Shown here: piece after piece, positions 13,394 through 25,965 of the stretch
Position numbering within the stretch: the stretch's first letter is position 1
Layout of the letters: each line of letters begins with the position of its first letter
Origin: Schistosoma haematobium
Lineage: Eukaryota; Platyhelminthes; Trematoda; Strigeidida; Schistosomatidae
Direction: 5' to 3'
Assembly: GCF_000699445.3 (NCBI RefSeq)
Contig: NC_067196.1
Location: 22,771,116 to 22,835,115, forward strand
DNA length: 64,000 nucleotides
Notes under the pieces: generated by a model
What the model saw: the letters and a program-made list of their open reading frames with translations, nothing else
Database searches by the model: none
Told to the model about the DNA's origin: nothing
Position numbers and translations under genes: made by a program

Positions 13394-15856
13394 CGCTACC
13401 GTTTTTGCTTTCTTGATGTGGTCGTTGTTTTTGGCTATCGGGATGAAGTAACTGAGCTCTGCTGGCTGGAACAACTGTTTGTCGTTGTCCTACCACGTCG
13501 GAGAGGTCGGTTGAAGAGCGGTGAGACTAAAAGCAAGAAACCCAAGGTCCGAAGGCGACGTCCTACTGCTGACTATAGAGAGGTGTGACAGTAGCATGAA
13601 GGCGATGCTGCCTTCCCACATTGTGGGTTGGGGTTATTAAAGGTCGACCCTAGAAATGGAGACCTCACCTTAGCTCACAGATTTCCGTTTCCGGCGGCAA
13701 GGCCCTTTGAAGAAGAGAGCTAACACGTGAAAAACATCCCACGAAAAGGCCGTGCGCGAACGGCCTCAAGTAGTTATCTCTTGGGCACTGCGGTCACGCT
13801 GTCGGGTCACTGAGACCGCCTCTAATTCAGGTACGTCCAGAAGGACCCGCCCTCGGTTTGGGCATCCGGGAAGTGATAACCGCCCTCTTACCTCTAACAG
13901 CACCCAAGATCACTTTATTCACAATCAACCTTCCTCTTTAATTCGTATTATTCCTCCTACATCGACTCGTAGGGGGTGACTTTAATGCTCAGAAAGGCAT
14001 TTAGGTGGGTATTTTAGTATACCGGCACAGCGAACAGATAATGGTGATCGTCTGCTGCAACTGTGCTCAGACAATCGCTTATTTTTAGCAAACACAAATT
14101 TTAAGCATAAGGAGAGACATCGTCTAACATGGCGACCCCCTACACCAAACCAACGATGGACTCAAATAGACTATATTGCCATCAGTCATCGTTGGAGAGG
14201 GTCGGTAGAAGATTATCGCTCATTCTGGAGTACCTGCTTGGACTCCGACCATGCCCTAATGCGAGCACTCATCTGCTTGCGCCTCACTGGACGCAAAAAA
14301 GCCACATTAAAAAGACCCATTAGAACTGAGTTGAGTAACGAGAAAACCAAAAGTAGGTTCCAAGAACAACTGAGTTCACAATTAGGTAGTTCTGAAGACG
14401 AGGCTGACCCAGATGTTGCTTGGAAAGACATACAAGCAGCTGTGGAAACAGCAGTGACATCTATTAGCGACTTAAACCACAGAGTTACACAGAACCAGTG
14501 GATTTCTTCAAAGTCTATCACACTGATGGATTCTCGTAAACTCGTCCCATCAGGTTCCGAACGTGATGAAGAGCGACAACAAATCAGATCTAGGTTAAGA
14601 AAAAGTCTAAGAAACGACCGTGAGCAGTGGTGGGCAATGAAAGCGAAAGAGATGGAAAAGGCGGCGACTATAGGGAACACAAGACAGCTTTACAGACTAA
14701 TAAAAGAAACTGGAATTAATAAGTCAAGTGTAAGTGAGATTATATCAGAAAAAGACGATACTCTCATCTGCTCCCAGTCCAGACGTTTAGAACGATGGGC
14801 GGAACATTTCAGAGAACAGTTCAACTGGCCTTCAGCTACTCTACAACTACCCTCCATTCCCAGACAGTGTGAATGGACCATTGAAGTAGGTCCCCCGACT
14901 CTAGATGAAGTTCAAAAGGCTATAGCTAATCTGAAACGAGGAAGGGCGGCTAGTCCAGATGCATTGGCTTCAGAGGTCTTTAAGGATGGTGGCTCAGTTT
15001 TAAAGATTAGGTTGACTAAAATTTTAGCTAAGATCTGGGAGTTAGACGTTATTCCATCTGACTGGTCACAATCACTTATCGTCCCAATATATAAGAGTGG
15101 GTCAAAATCATCCTGTGACAACCACAGAGGGATTAGTTTAACTAATATAATATCTAAAATACTAGCCTCGATAATTATCAGACGCCTAACTAAGACTCGT
15201 AAACTGCAAACACGAGAGAACCAAGCTGGTTTCAGACCTGGTCGTGGCTGCATCGACCACATATTCACCATTCGTCAGGTTCTCGAACATAAGCATACTT
15301 ATCGGCGTCCGACAATGGTGGTCTTTCTCGATTTAAAAGCAGCATTTGACTCTGTAGACCGCAAGATTCTGTGTCAGTGTCTGTCATTGAAAGGCGTACC
15401 CCAGAAGTACATAAACCTTGTAAAGGCTCTTTACTCGAACACTACTAGTCGAGTCAGAGCTTATGGCGAACTGTCATCTACTTTTGCAACCTCAAGTGGT
15501 GTCCGTCAAGGCTGTCCACTTTCCCCATTTTTGTTTAACTTCATCATAGATCTACTGATGGAAATAACATTCTCGTCGACTGAGTTCTCGGGTATTGATC
15601 TCCTTCCAGGAGGTCCACTTATCGACTTAGAATACGCGGATGATATAGTCCTGTTTGGTGAAGACGCTGATAGAATACAGTCTCTTGGTAGCACTGAGCA
15701 ACAATGCCAGAATGTTTGGAATGCGCTTCTCTCCCTCTAAATGCAAGTTGTTGCTTCAGGACTGGTCTGCGTCAACACCTGAACCTGAACTAAGGATAGG
15801 GAATGAAGTAGTCGAACGTGTTGGCAACTTCACTTATCTTGGAAGTCTGATCAGCA
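13394..15856 (+). mobile_element. RTE-clade LINE, 5' end present, 3' end missing
   Basis: The first about 250 bp match the 5' leader of the inverted element ending at 24107: both start with 'gctacc', then share blocks such as 'gagactaaaagca' / 'agactaaaagca' and 'actgctgacta' / 'actgctgactg'. The endonuclease region is partly deleted but keeps a GDFNA motif near 13973. The reverse transcriptase follows. Homology stops at about 15856, in the segment reading FTYLGSLIS, so the C-terminal part and 3' UTR are absent. The left end abuts satellite directly. The clade call rests on the EN-RT layout and on similarity to schistosome SR2/Perere elements. Confidence 0.88.
14033..15856 (+). pseudogene. 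RTE LINE endonuclease C-terminus and reverse transcriptase, broken
   Basis: This would copy element RNA into DNA at a nicked target. The frame is open from about 14033 to 15740. It starts in the endonuclease tail (WTQIDYIAISHRW near 14157) and runs through the linker into the RT. Visible RT signatures are the NLKRGRAASPDAL block near 14930, QAGFRPGRGCIDH near 15220, FLDLKAAFDSVDR near 15320, GVRQGCPLSPFLF near 15500 and the catalytic box EYADD near 15630, which is intact. A frameshift near 15650-15740 moves the thumb region (NNARMFGMRFSPSKCKLLL) into another frame; after FTYLGSLIS the sequence is unrelated. No usable start codon is seen, and upstream the frame is broken by stops near 14000. 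It is a truncated dead copy, although the RT core is well kept, so the insertion is probably young. Confidence 0.88.
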
Positions 15857-17914
15857 TTCGGTTGATGTTTGCTCTTTGCGCTTTAGGAGATTTTCTTTTA
15901 TTCTCTTTTAATGCACATGTCCGTGATATAGCTCCGTTTTTTTCATATTCTAAGTTTGATTTTTGTTGTTGTCTGATGTTGTCTTATGTAGGGTTTGTTT
16001 AGTTTTATCTATTTACTTAAGAAGATTTTGTTCGTTCTTCAGTTTTGGAATATCGTAGATTCTTAAGATAATCATATTTAGGTTTTTCTTCGTTTGTTCT
16101 TTTTTCGTTTGCTTTATTTCCGCATTTGAATCTTTAGTATACGGTAAATATTTTATGACTCTACGTTGTTGTCTCGCTCATAATATTTTCTTTCAATATT
16201 TTTGTTATTTACTTCTGTGCTTTAGTTTGTCACTTATCAGATGATCTGTGATGTGATGTCGATCTAATAGAATGAATTTATTTTTAGTTTACTTGATTGG
16301 CTTATTTCGCATCTGATTCTTTCATTGTAAATTTTTTGAACTTCATTAGCCATCTGTGTCTTTGTTATACTGCTTGTTCTTTTCTCTTGTTTTCCCTCTT
16401 TTTCAGAATTACGGTGCAATATTCAAAATGTTTCTGCGGAATATTTTTCATCACGTATCAGACTTATGTTGTGGACAAACTTGAATTAACATGGACTCCT
16501 CCACTTGTTACTTTTGATAGCTCTTTCTATTTGAAGTTTGCAATAGCAGTTTTCTGGAGAATTCTTACGGAAAAAGTCAATTGATACTTTTAAATCGGTT
16601 TTAAACTTGAAATTTTATGCATTTACTGTACTATTTTTTATTATAAAAAAGTTGATTTTATATTATTTCTCAACCACTACTATTCGTCCTATTCTAGTAG
16701 TCTTAAAAAACACTAATTTTTAGAAATTTTCGTAGTAGACTTTCAAACCATAAATAATGCGTGAGAACAGATTGAGTTACTTTTAGATCTGTGGTTGACA
16801 GTCTACTTTCCAAGAATCCTAATAGATTCAATTAAACAGGTACTTTTTCATTTTTAAGCCGTACGTAACAGATATTTAGTTTGGAATAAGCATGCGTGTT
16901 TAAAATGGTTTATCGTTTCAGATTGTTATTACAGTTAACCTTGGTATTAACTTCCAGTAATGTTTAGTAGGTCTAATTATTAAATAAATGATTTAGTTTG
17001 GATGTTATATACATTCAACAATAGCACTCTAAGCCCATAATTTCCACTTCTGCAAAACGCGTCAAAATGCGAACATTCGTACTATAATTACCAAACATTT
17101 CACTACACTTCACACTTAGCGTAAATACAGCGTCTCTACATAGATATGTTCGAAGCACTCCACAGGTGCAAATGCCTTCCTGTATGTAAACTTCTGTTGA
17201 TTGATTCACGTGAATAAATACCCTCAGCGTAACTGCTTTTCATCGATATGATTCCGGTAACTCAAGTCCGTTTATGTTTTTTTTTAAAATTATGTTTACA
17301 TTTTACTAATGGGAAGGCTATTTACCTGTATTTGAGCAATCTGTCGAGCTTCTTACTAGGACTCATTACATGCTAGTAACTTTTTTGAACCCAGTCAACT
17401 AAACGCCTATTTTCCTAACACAACACTATTTCACATAAAAAATAATATATAGGCTAAATTACCACACACGTTTGTATATTTTCTTTAAAGCCTATTAGTT
17501 TAGATGTGTTTGCTAGTAATATAATACGGAAATAAGACAAATATACACGCTTTATAAGTTTCAGTTACAATAGTCATTTGCACTGTTAGTACTTATCGAA
17601 ATTTTATCTCACCTTAAATTGGTTACTGTAGTCTCTGATAATCTAAATATATAGTATTAATTAGAAATTGTGTTGAATTGTCCTAGTAAAAACAGTTGAT
17701 TGATTTGTAAGATAAACTCACTATTATAAGATTCCGCAAACCAATAGATAAATTTTACTAGAATAACATTCAAGTGAAGTGTCATCGTGTTGAATTAATG
17801 AATTTTCCTTCACTTGGCCAAAGGTTTACCAAATAGTAAGTTACCAACATTCATATTGGTGAGATTGTAATTCAACTACATAATAACTACACAGATTTTT
17901 GAGGGGTTCTTTTT
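15857..17914. other. AT-rich stretch, no gene supported
   Basis: The + strand is T-rich up to about 16600 and then generally AT-rich. Apart from a weak exon-like block at 16407-16584, I see no coding signature, RNA gene or recognised repeat. Confidence 0.5.
16407..16584 (+). other. Weak candidate terminal exon
   Basis: A strong pyrimidine tract ending 'tttttcag' lies just before 16407. One frame stays open for 58 codons to a TGA at 16582-16584. The peptide is hydrophobic and aromatic with several Cys, and I do not recognise it. No matching upstream exon or conserved domain is visible, so this may be chance. Confidence 0.13.
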
Positions 17915-18149
17915 GTTTCAGGCAGTCAGTAACGACGTAGAACTTCGTAGGTACGTACATCAGTTCGAGTTACCATATCACATTAGCACAGAGATGCAAT
18001 TGTCAATTCAAATCCCATAATGGTAGAGGTAGTAACAATATAAGCAGTAATCGGAAAGATCAAGGTTTGAAGATATTATTCAAGGAGTATAATCCAGTGA
18101 AGTAAATTTGGAAAGAGTAAAAAGAAAAGGCCATTCGGAATTCAGAAGA

Positions 18150-19190
18150 TTAGAATTTGGGAGAACACAAATAGTGGATGCACCTGCGCCATCGTAAACG
18201 ATTTTGAGCCATGTCATTCAAGGTCTCTAGCCATCGGTTGGCATCATCTCGCGGATCCCAACCAGGTAGTCTACACCTATAAATATGACTCAGTCCACTT
18301 GTCAGTGACTTCATGGACTTGTTCCATGTTTTGGTCTGGCCGCCCCTAGTTTTCTTCCAACCTACTCCTACATCATAAAACATCGCACGTCGAGGCATTC
18401 GGTGGTTGGACATACGTAACACGTGTCCTAGCCATCTCAACTGATGAAGTTTCACTACTTCATCAATTGATTTGCCATCCTTACCTAGTACCCGTTTCCT
18501 AACAACTGCGTTACTTACTCGATGGTCCCAGGATATACGAGCAATATTTCGAAGGCGCCTATGATTAAATACTAGTAACCTACGAATATCCTCTACTCTT
18601 ACCGGCCATGTTTCACTGCCATAAAGAAGGACGGAACGAACTGCTGCGCAGTAAACCCGTCCTTTGGCTGATAGACGGATATCTCGCCTACGCCATAAAT
18701 GACGCAAGTTGGCAAAAGCTAGTCGAGCCTCCTGTATCCGTGCTGAGATTTCGTCACACACCAGACCACAAGGGCTGATGAGACTTCCAAGATAAGTGAA
18801 ACGGTCGACACGCTCAACTACTCCACTCCCTATCATTAGTTCAGGTGTCGATGCAACCCAATCGTGAAGCACATTTTGCATTTCGAGGGAGAGAATCGCA
18901 TGTCGAACATGACTGCATTGTTGCTTAGAGTGGTCAGAAGACTGCATTTTGTCAGCATCTTCACCAAATGGACTTATGTCGTCGACATATTCTAAGTCAA
19001 CAAGTGAACCTCCCGGTAGAAGTTCAACCCTTGGAAATTTAGATGAGGAAAGTGTTATCTCTAAAAGCAGGTCGACGACAAAGTTGAACAAGAATGGAGA
19101 GAGTGGACAGCCCGGACGAACACCACTTGAGGTAATCAATTCTGGTGACAGTTCGCCATAAGCTCTCACTCGACCAGTTGTGTTCGAGTA
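18150..19190 (-). pseudogene. RTE LINE copy A, RT C-terminal half
   Basis: This is the downstream part of the copy A polyprotein after the nested insertion. Reading from 19190 it has SNTTGRVRAYGEL, then GVRPGCPLSPFLF (Q of the usual GVRQGC replaced by P), then the catalytic box EYVDD with both Asp retained, then FTYLGSLIS, LLYGSETW and WLGHVLRM, ending at a stop at 18150. The C-terminal domain looks complete. The frame is open for about 340 codons but has no start of its own. It is dead because the rest of the protein is displaced by the insert and has stops. Confidence 0.88.
19181..19190. repeat. Target-site duplication, left copy
   Basis: TGTTCGAGTA here repeats exactly at 22086-22095, on either side of the nested LINE, and lies inside the host LINE coding sequence. 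Confidence 0.85.
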
Positions 19191-22085
19191 CTTACTTACT
19201 TACTTACGCCTGTTACTCCCAATGGAGCATAGGCCACCGACCAGCATTCTCCAACCCACTCTGTCCTCCGCCTTCTTTTCTAATTCTATCCAATTCTTGT
19301 TCATTTTTCTCATGTCTATCTCCATTTCTCGGCGTAATGTGTTCTTTGGTCTTCCTCTTTTCCTTTGGCCTTGAGGATTCCATGTGAGGGCTTGTCTTGT
19401 GACGCAGTTGGGTGCTTTCCTCAATGTGTGTCCTATCCACTTCCAGCGCTTCTTCCTGATTTCTTCCTCCGCTGGGATCTGGTTTGTTCTCTCCCACAGT
19501 ACGTTGTTGCTAATAGTGTCCGGCCAATGGATCTGAAGTATTTTGCGTAGACAATTGTTAATAAACACCTGTATTTTCTGGATGATGGCTTTCGTAGTTC
19601 TCCAGGTTTCTGCCCCATACAGTTGAACCGTCTTGACATTTGTATTGAAAATCCTGACCTTGGTGTTGGTTGACAGTTGCTTTGAGTTCCAGATGTTCCT
19701 CAGTTGTAAATATGCTGCTCTTGCTTTGCCGATCCGCGCCTTCACATCTGCATCAGATCCACCATGTTCATCAATGGTGCTGCTCAGATATGTAGAGGTT
19801 TTTACATTTTCCAAATCTTCTCCGTCAATTGTGATTGGATTGGTGCATTCTGTGTTGTATCGGAGAATCCTGCTTTTCCCTTTTGTGTATATTGAGACCT
19901 ATTGCTGCTGACGCTGCTGCCACTCTGTTCGTCTTCTCCTGCATTTGTTGTTGCGTTTGGGATAGAAGGGCCAGATCGTCTGCGAAGTCTAGATCATCCA
20001 ACTGCATCTTAGATGTTCATTGTATCCCGTGCTTCCCTTCAGATGTTGACGTCTTCATGATCCAGTCGATCACCAGGAGAAAGAGAAAGGATGAGAGTAA
20101 GCAACCTTGCCTAACACCGGTCTTCACTTCGAACGACTTTGTCAACTGTCCTCCATGCACGATTTTGCAGTGTAATACGTCATATGAACTCTGTATGATA
20201 TTGACTATCTTCTGAGGCACGCCGTAGTGTGGAAGAAGTTTCCATAGTGTTGTTCTGTCCACGCTATCAAATGCCTTTTCGTAGTCAATGAAGTTGATGT
20301 AGAGTGATGAATTCCATTCAATTGATAGTTCCACAATGATCCGTAGAGTTGCGATTTGGCCTGTACACGATCTATCCTTACGGAATCCTGCCTGTTGGTT
20401 ACGAAGTTGGGTGTCTACACAGTCCTTCATCCTGTTTAACGATACCCTGTTGAAGACTTTTCCCGGTATTGAGAGAGGAGTGATGCCCCTGTAGTTATCA
20501 CACTTGCTGAGATCGCCTTTCTTCGGTATTTTGATCAGAAGTCCTCCTTTCCAGTCTGTTGGTACTTGTTCCTCATCCCAAATCTTATTGAAGAAAATGT
20601 GTAGTATCCTTGAAGTTGCCGCTACGTCTGCTTTTAGTGCCTCTGCTGGGATGTTGTCCGGTCCTGCTGCTTTGCCACTCTTGATTTGTCTGATGGTCAT
20701 GCTGATTTCTTCAATTGTTGGTGGGCCAACATTGATTGAGAGGTCCGTGGGTGCTGCTTCGATGTTGGGTGGGTTCAGTGGAGCTGGTCGATTCAAGAGT
20801 TCTTCGAAGTGTTCTACCCACCTATTTTGTTGCTCTTCAATGTTGGTGATTACCTCGCCTTCTTTGCTTTTCACTGGTCGTTCTGGTTTGCGGCGATTTC
20901 CAGAGAGTTTCTATGTCGTGTCATACAATTGTCTCATGTTTCCTTCTCTTGCAGCCTTTTCCGCCGTCGTTGCTAGATCTTCCACATATTTATGTTTGTC
21001 GGTTCTGATGCTCCTCTTCACTTGCTTGTTTACCTCTGTGTATTCAGCTTGTGCCTTGACTTTCTCTGCTCTTGTTCGACTGGTATTGATTGCTGCCTTC
21101 TTGTTCCTTCTTTCTTGAATCTTATCCAGTGTATCAACAGTGATCCATTCCTTGTGATGGTGCTTCTTGTGACCCAGGACCTCATGACATGTTGAAGTGA
21201 TTGCTTCTTTGATCCCCTTCCAGTTGCTCTCCACAGTAATTCCTTCTCCATTGAGTAGATCATGAAAGGCCTGCAACTTATTGCTGAGGACTATCTTGAA
21301 TTTGTTGAGCTTGTTAGTATTCTGAAGAAAGGCTGTATTGAACTTTTGTGATACTGTCCACCCCGTTGTCCAGTGCTTCTTGAGTTTCAATTTCATCTTG
21401 GCGACCAGCAAGTGATGATCTGATGCTATATCAGCTCCTCTCTTGGTTCTCACGTCCTCTATAGTCCTCCTGAACGTTTTGTTGATGCAAATATGGTCGA
21501 TTTGGTTTTGTGTAGAGTGATCCGGTGAAGTTCATGTGGTTTTGTGTATGCGTTTATGTGGGAATATGGTGCCGCCTATGACCAGTTTATTGAAGGCACA
21601 TAGGTTTGCAAATCTCTCACCATTTTCGTTTCTTTCTCCCAGTCCGTGTCGTCCCATGATGTCTTCATATCCAGTGTTGTCCGTTCCAACATTGGCATTG
21701 AAATCTCCCATCAGAATAGTCAGGTCCTTTGTTGTGCACTTCTCGATGATTGACTGCAGTCTATCGTAGAATTACTCTTTAGCGTCTTCATTGTAGTCGT
21801 TGGTAGGCGCATAGCATTGGATGATGTTCATTGAAATACCCTCTTTCTTTGTTTTGAACGAGGCTTTGATGATCCTTGGTCCATGAGATTCCCATCCTAT
21901 AAGCGCATTTTGCGCTTGTTTGGACAGCATCAATGCAACTCCTTGTGTATGTGGTGCATTTTCTTCTTCATGGCCGGAGTATAACAGGAGCTCTCCTGAA
22001 GTTAGTCGTGGTTGTCCAACTTGTGTCCAATGTGTTTCACTGATCCCAAGTACCTCTAGGTTGTATCTTCTCATTTCTGCAGCAA
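19191..22085 (-). mobile_element. RTE-clade LINE copy B, nested in copy A
   Basis: The 3' end (19191 onward on +) is a run of CTTA, i.e. a TAAG-type tail in the sense direction, as is common for RTE elements. The 5' end at 22085 starts inside the endonuclease (EMRRYNLEVLGISETHW), so the copy is 5'-truncated. Its protein differs from copy A and belongs to the lineage with a FADD catalytic box and the tail [12 protein letters not shown]. It resembles the abundant Perere-3/SR-type elements of schistosomes. Decayed relatives lie at 56070-58400 and 62430-63058. Confidence 0.87.
19200..22085 (-). pseudogene. RTE LINE copy B endonuclease/reverse transcriptase with several stops
   Basis: Domains in order from 22085: AP-type endonuclease (ETHW near the start; the NQIDHICIN segment near 21500; SDHHL near 21415), a linker, RT (GKAAGPDNIPAEAL near 20660, NYRGITPLS near 20480, QAGFRKDRSC near 20380, YEKAFDSVDR near 20265, GVRQGCLLS near 20105), the catalytic box FADD near 19980, then the C-terminal region ([45 protein letters not shown]) ending at 19200. 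Damage: in-frame stops near 21770, 21530, 20909 and 20013, and a frameshift near 19890-19830. The TGG-to-TGA and CAA-to-TAA pattern of the stops is inferred from the family sequence. A recent but inactive copy. Confidence 0.88.
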
Positions 22086-22095
22086 TGTTCGAGTA
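22086..22095. repeat. Target-site duplication, right copy
   Basis: TGTTCGAGTA matches 19181-19190 exactly and marks the 5' boundary of the nested LINE. Confidence 0.85.
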
Positions 22096-23829
22096 GAGAG
22101 CCTTTACAAGGTTAATGTACTTCTTTGGTACTCCTTTCAGTGACAAACACTGCCATAGAACCTCACGATCAACAGAGTTGAATGCCGCCTTAAGGTCGCG
22201 AAATACTACCATTGTGGGGCGTCTGAATGTGTGTCTGTGTTCCAGAACCTGACGTAGTGTGAATATCTGGTCTATACAACCACGTCCAGGTCGAAAACCA
22301 GCCTGGTTTTCTCTAGTCTGCTCTTCACGAGCTTTAGTTAGGCGTCGAAGTATTATTGAGGCTAATATTTTAGACACTATATTTGTCAAACTGATTCCTC
22401 TTTGATTGTCACAAGATTACTTTTGTCCTTTCTTATAGACTGGCACAATCAGTGATTGGGATCAATCGGGTGGGATTACGTCCAGTTCCCAAATTCTACC
22501 TAAGACCTCAGTTAATCTCCCTGCTAATACTGGACCACCATCCTTAAAAATCTCAGGAGTGAACCTGTCAGGACCTGCTGCTCTCCCTCGCTTCAGATTT
22601 CCTTTGGTTTTTTCAACTTCGTAAAGAGACGGAAGACCTACATTAACTTGCCATTCAGGTTGACTGGAGATTGTGGGAAACCGAAGTGTGGCTGAAGGCC
22701 AGTTGAACTGATCCCTAGAGTGTTCTGCCCATCGATCCAATCTCCTGGATTGAGAATGTATAATATGTCCATCTTTCTCTGAGAGCGTTTCGCTAACAGT
22801 CGGTTTCCTAATTCCGGTTTCCTTAAGAAGTCTGAACAATTGTCTGCTATTACCTATTGCCGCTGCCTTTTCCATCTCTCTTGCTTTCGCTACCCACCAC
22901 TGTTCACGATCATTGCGTAGACTTCTTGTCAGCTTGCGCTTAAGTTGACTCCGCTCCTCATTATGTTCAGAGCCAGATGGAATGAGTTCACGAGCATCTA
23001 TCAGTGCGATAGATGCTGCTGAGATCCAGTGTTTCTCCCTAACCTTACAGGTTACCGTACTAGCAGATATCACTGCCGTTTCCACAGCTTTTCGTATATC
23101 ATTCCATGCTGCCTCGAGGTGGGCATCACATACATGGCTGTCTAACTGTTTTTCTAGTTGTTCCTGAAATATACTCTTAGCTTGACTATCATTAAGTAGG
23201 GCCTAAAGAGGTTTCCTTGCAGCGTCTTTCCTACGTCCAGTAAGACGCATACAAATACGCGCTCGCACTAGAGCGTAATCTGAATCTAAGCATGTGCTCC
23301 AGAATGAGCGACAGTCTTCTATCGAGCCTCTCCATCGGTGGCTGATAGCGATGTGATCTATTTGGGTCCAACGTTGGGACGAATTAGGGGGTCTCCATGT
23401 TAAAAGATGTTTTTCCTTATGTTTAAAGTTAGTATTTGCAAGGGACAGGCGGTTATCTGAGCATCGCTGCAACAGACGGTCGCCACTATCTGATTTTCGA
23501 ACCACGACACCATAAGATCCACCCAGGTGTCTTTCCCTTTCGCTTAGTTTACCTACTTGAGCATTAAAGTCACCAGCCATTATTGCTACATCCGAGCGCC
23601 TAGCTTTTAGGAGGAGGTCGGAGAGCTTTCTGTAAAACTCATCTTTTACATCATCTGCGCTGCAGTCAGTTGGAGAATAGGCAGAGACGACGAAGAGGCA
23701 ACGACGAGTGTCCCTATCTTTTCGGATCCTTACTGTTCCGTTCAGTCGGACAGCGCACAAACGACCGTCTACTTGGTTCCAGTCTAAGAGAGCTAGTTCT
23801 GCCCTAGGAGGTAAGGTGTGGTGTGACAT
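22096..23829 (-). pseudogene. RTE LINE copy A, endonuclease and N-terminal RT
   Basis: Reading from 23829: a partial AP-endonuclease (AYSPTDCSADD, the motif GDFNAQ near 23560, WTQIDHIAISHRW near 23350, DSDYALVRARI near 23270), then a stop near 23203. It continues with linker sequence 23085-22462 (NDREQWWVAKAREMEKAAAIGN, NLKRGRAAGPDRFTPEIFKDGG) and, after a disrupted segment near 22460-22390, with RT sequence ASIILRRLTKAREEQTRENQAGFRPGRGC to VKALYSN at about 22095. It matches the copy at 13394-15856 almost motif for motif. The N-terminal part of the endonuclease appears to be missing here too. Confidence 0.86.
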
Positions 23830-24107
23830 TTTTAGGGTCAGCCTTTTCTAACCCCTTCCTTCCTTGTGAGAAGTCAGCATTGCTGCAGATGCTGGTTGTC
23901 TGAGGGAAACACCTTACTGCTGTCAAACCCCTCTACAGTCAGCAGTGCGACTTCGCCCTCAGACCTTGAGTTGCTGCTTTTAGTCTTACCGTTCTCCAAT
24001 CGACCTGCCTGGCATGGTAGAACCTACAGGAACATATGTTCCAGCCAATATAGCTCGGTTGGGTCATCACGATAGGCAAGCCCGACCACAACTTCAAGGT
24101 AGCAGCT

Positions 24108-25955
24108 ACGGTGGGTCGCTTCATGAACAAAATATATGTATTCAAAAGTCCATTCTCATTATTTGACTTATTTAATTCCGCTATTTACTCAACGCGGATT
24201 AAGTCGAAAAATGTATACGAGAATAGTCAGGAGACATATTTCGACAGCAAACATTCATACGATCAAACTGGATTCAGATCCCGGCTCACTAAATGTGTAT
24301 TTCTTATGTTAACTAGATAGCTTAGATTCCATGCTTTACAGTACATTTATCCTGAATTTAAATAAGTATTCCCATCTGTACGATAGTTGGGAGTAGTTGG
24401 ATTGGTGTTTTAACTGAGAATTCCTGCAATAATGCAATTTAAGACATACGGAACTCGATAAGTATTGCTACAGACTGAACGTATTATATTTAGAATTCAA
24501 ATTAGCCTCCGAATAAAATACAATGGAATCACCAATTAGTACAAATTTCACAATCCCGTCGTTCTAGACTTCTGGTTGTTCTTGTTCTTTGTCGTCATTG
24601 TGTCAAAAGTGATTTTGAGAAGTAGCATTTCCAAACTGAATATCCCCAGTCTCTTCACCAGCATCATTAATGAAACGATCTAGTAGATTTATATATTTGG
24701 GTTTTTGGATGTGGTATCTGTTATTTAAAATCATGATTACGTCAAGATTCTATTGACTAAGTTTAAAGTGGGTGATTATGTATAGAGAAAATGTATTAAT
24801 CTCTTCAACCTACACAAATATAGTTTTCTAAGGATCAATAAGACTCTTCAATAAATTATGTGGCTCTTTACGAATCGAGATGTTCTATCGTCCTAAAGAT
24901 ATTTCTGAAAAAATAAGTCTAAATGCAAAATTAGATAATCAGAACTGAGAAAATTTGAAATTGAATGCACTGTATTTCATAGAAATATAAGATAGTGTGA
25001 TGATTAGAAGTATTTGAATTATTATATGAACTAGGAATCTCAGAAATAGAGCAAGTTAATTCTAGAACAACTAGATGAGCACAAACGAACGTTTTCTATT
25101 TGGAATTCGAAATCGGGTGGAAATCAAGTGCAAAGGAATCATTAGTATATACAAAAACCACAGATAAAAACATAGAAACATTTAAACTGTAAAATAATCG
25201 AACTAGTTATCTTAGTTTTACAAGGTTATTGTTAAAATTCCTAAATGTACATTAAATGATCCTAATTATTTGTTAACTTAGTTGTTGGAAGCCCTTGCAA
25301 ATTCCTGGGAGAAGTTTTTAGAAGGTGGGCAAAAACTGAGAATGCTCTGTTTAATCAATATACAATCCGGATCTCCTAGAATTCTAGACAGTTATTGATT
25401 CGAATACTAATTCTCACATGTTTCAACAAGCTTCTAGCACTTCACCGTTAAACATAAACCTGTAAATACCATTGCTTTCTATGTCTGGACTACTCTTGAA
25501 AGTAAAGCTACTTTTTTCATGTTTTCGAGGCCCAAACCTAGAAGATTTCTAATAGATTCGGAAGCAGTTAGAAAGTTGATGTCAAGTGTTCAAGTAACCA
25601 CCATATTAGTGCTCTTACAACTAAGTCCTATAATTTTACCATATTTCCATTAAGAATTAACGGTAATTTATCAAGCTCATGATCATTCGTTAAAATGCAC
25701 ATTATTAACAAATCAAATTTAATCTTTATTTGTATGTTTTTATGAAACGTAAATCACACCCAGAAGCACCAAAGTACTTTTATAAAGATTTAAGAAATTT
25801 AAAACCCCTATGAAATTTTAGGAGATTATCTTTCTATTTCGATTGTAATTACTTTTATTTAAATGAAATACATTTTTAAATACTATCAGCATTGTAAACT
25901 AAAGTAGTTATTTACAGTTACGAATAATATTAACCATAATGAATTCAAAAAAAAC
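24108..25955. other. AT-rich stretch with two copies of a dispersed repeat
   Basis: No gene is seen. Two blocks (about 24425-24560 and 24995-25170) share phrases such as 'tttggaattcgaaat'-like text and 'ggaatcaccaattagta' / 'ggaatcattagtata' with a third block at 28035-28200. The rest is unassigned. Confidence 0.45.
24995..25170 (+). repeat. Unclassified dispersed repeat (about 165 bp), copy
   Basis: Matches 28035-28200 in the same orientation: 'agtatttgaattat', 'atgaacta.gaatc.cagaaata', 'gcac.aacgaa' and 'tttggaattcgaaatc' occur in both in the same order. A weaker third copy lies at about 24425-24560. No coding content or terminal repeats recognised. Confidence 0.6.
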
Positions 25956-25965
25956 AAATACTTAA

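Larger units (their letters stand above)
17915..24107 (-). mobile_element. RTE-clade LINE copy A, split by a nested LINE
   Basis: On the - strand the element runs from a 5' leader at about 24107 through endonuclease and RT to 22096, is interrupted by another LINE at 19191-22085, and resumes at 19190 through the rest of RT and the C-terminal domain to a stop at 18150. The conserved-looking stretch down to about 17915 is probably its 3' UTR. The break falls inside the RT segment LVKALYSN, which is rejoined across the insertion. A 10-bp duplication (TGTTCGAGTA) flanks the insert. It is the same family as the element at 13394-15856, in the opposite orientation. Confidence 0.85.
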
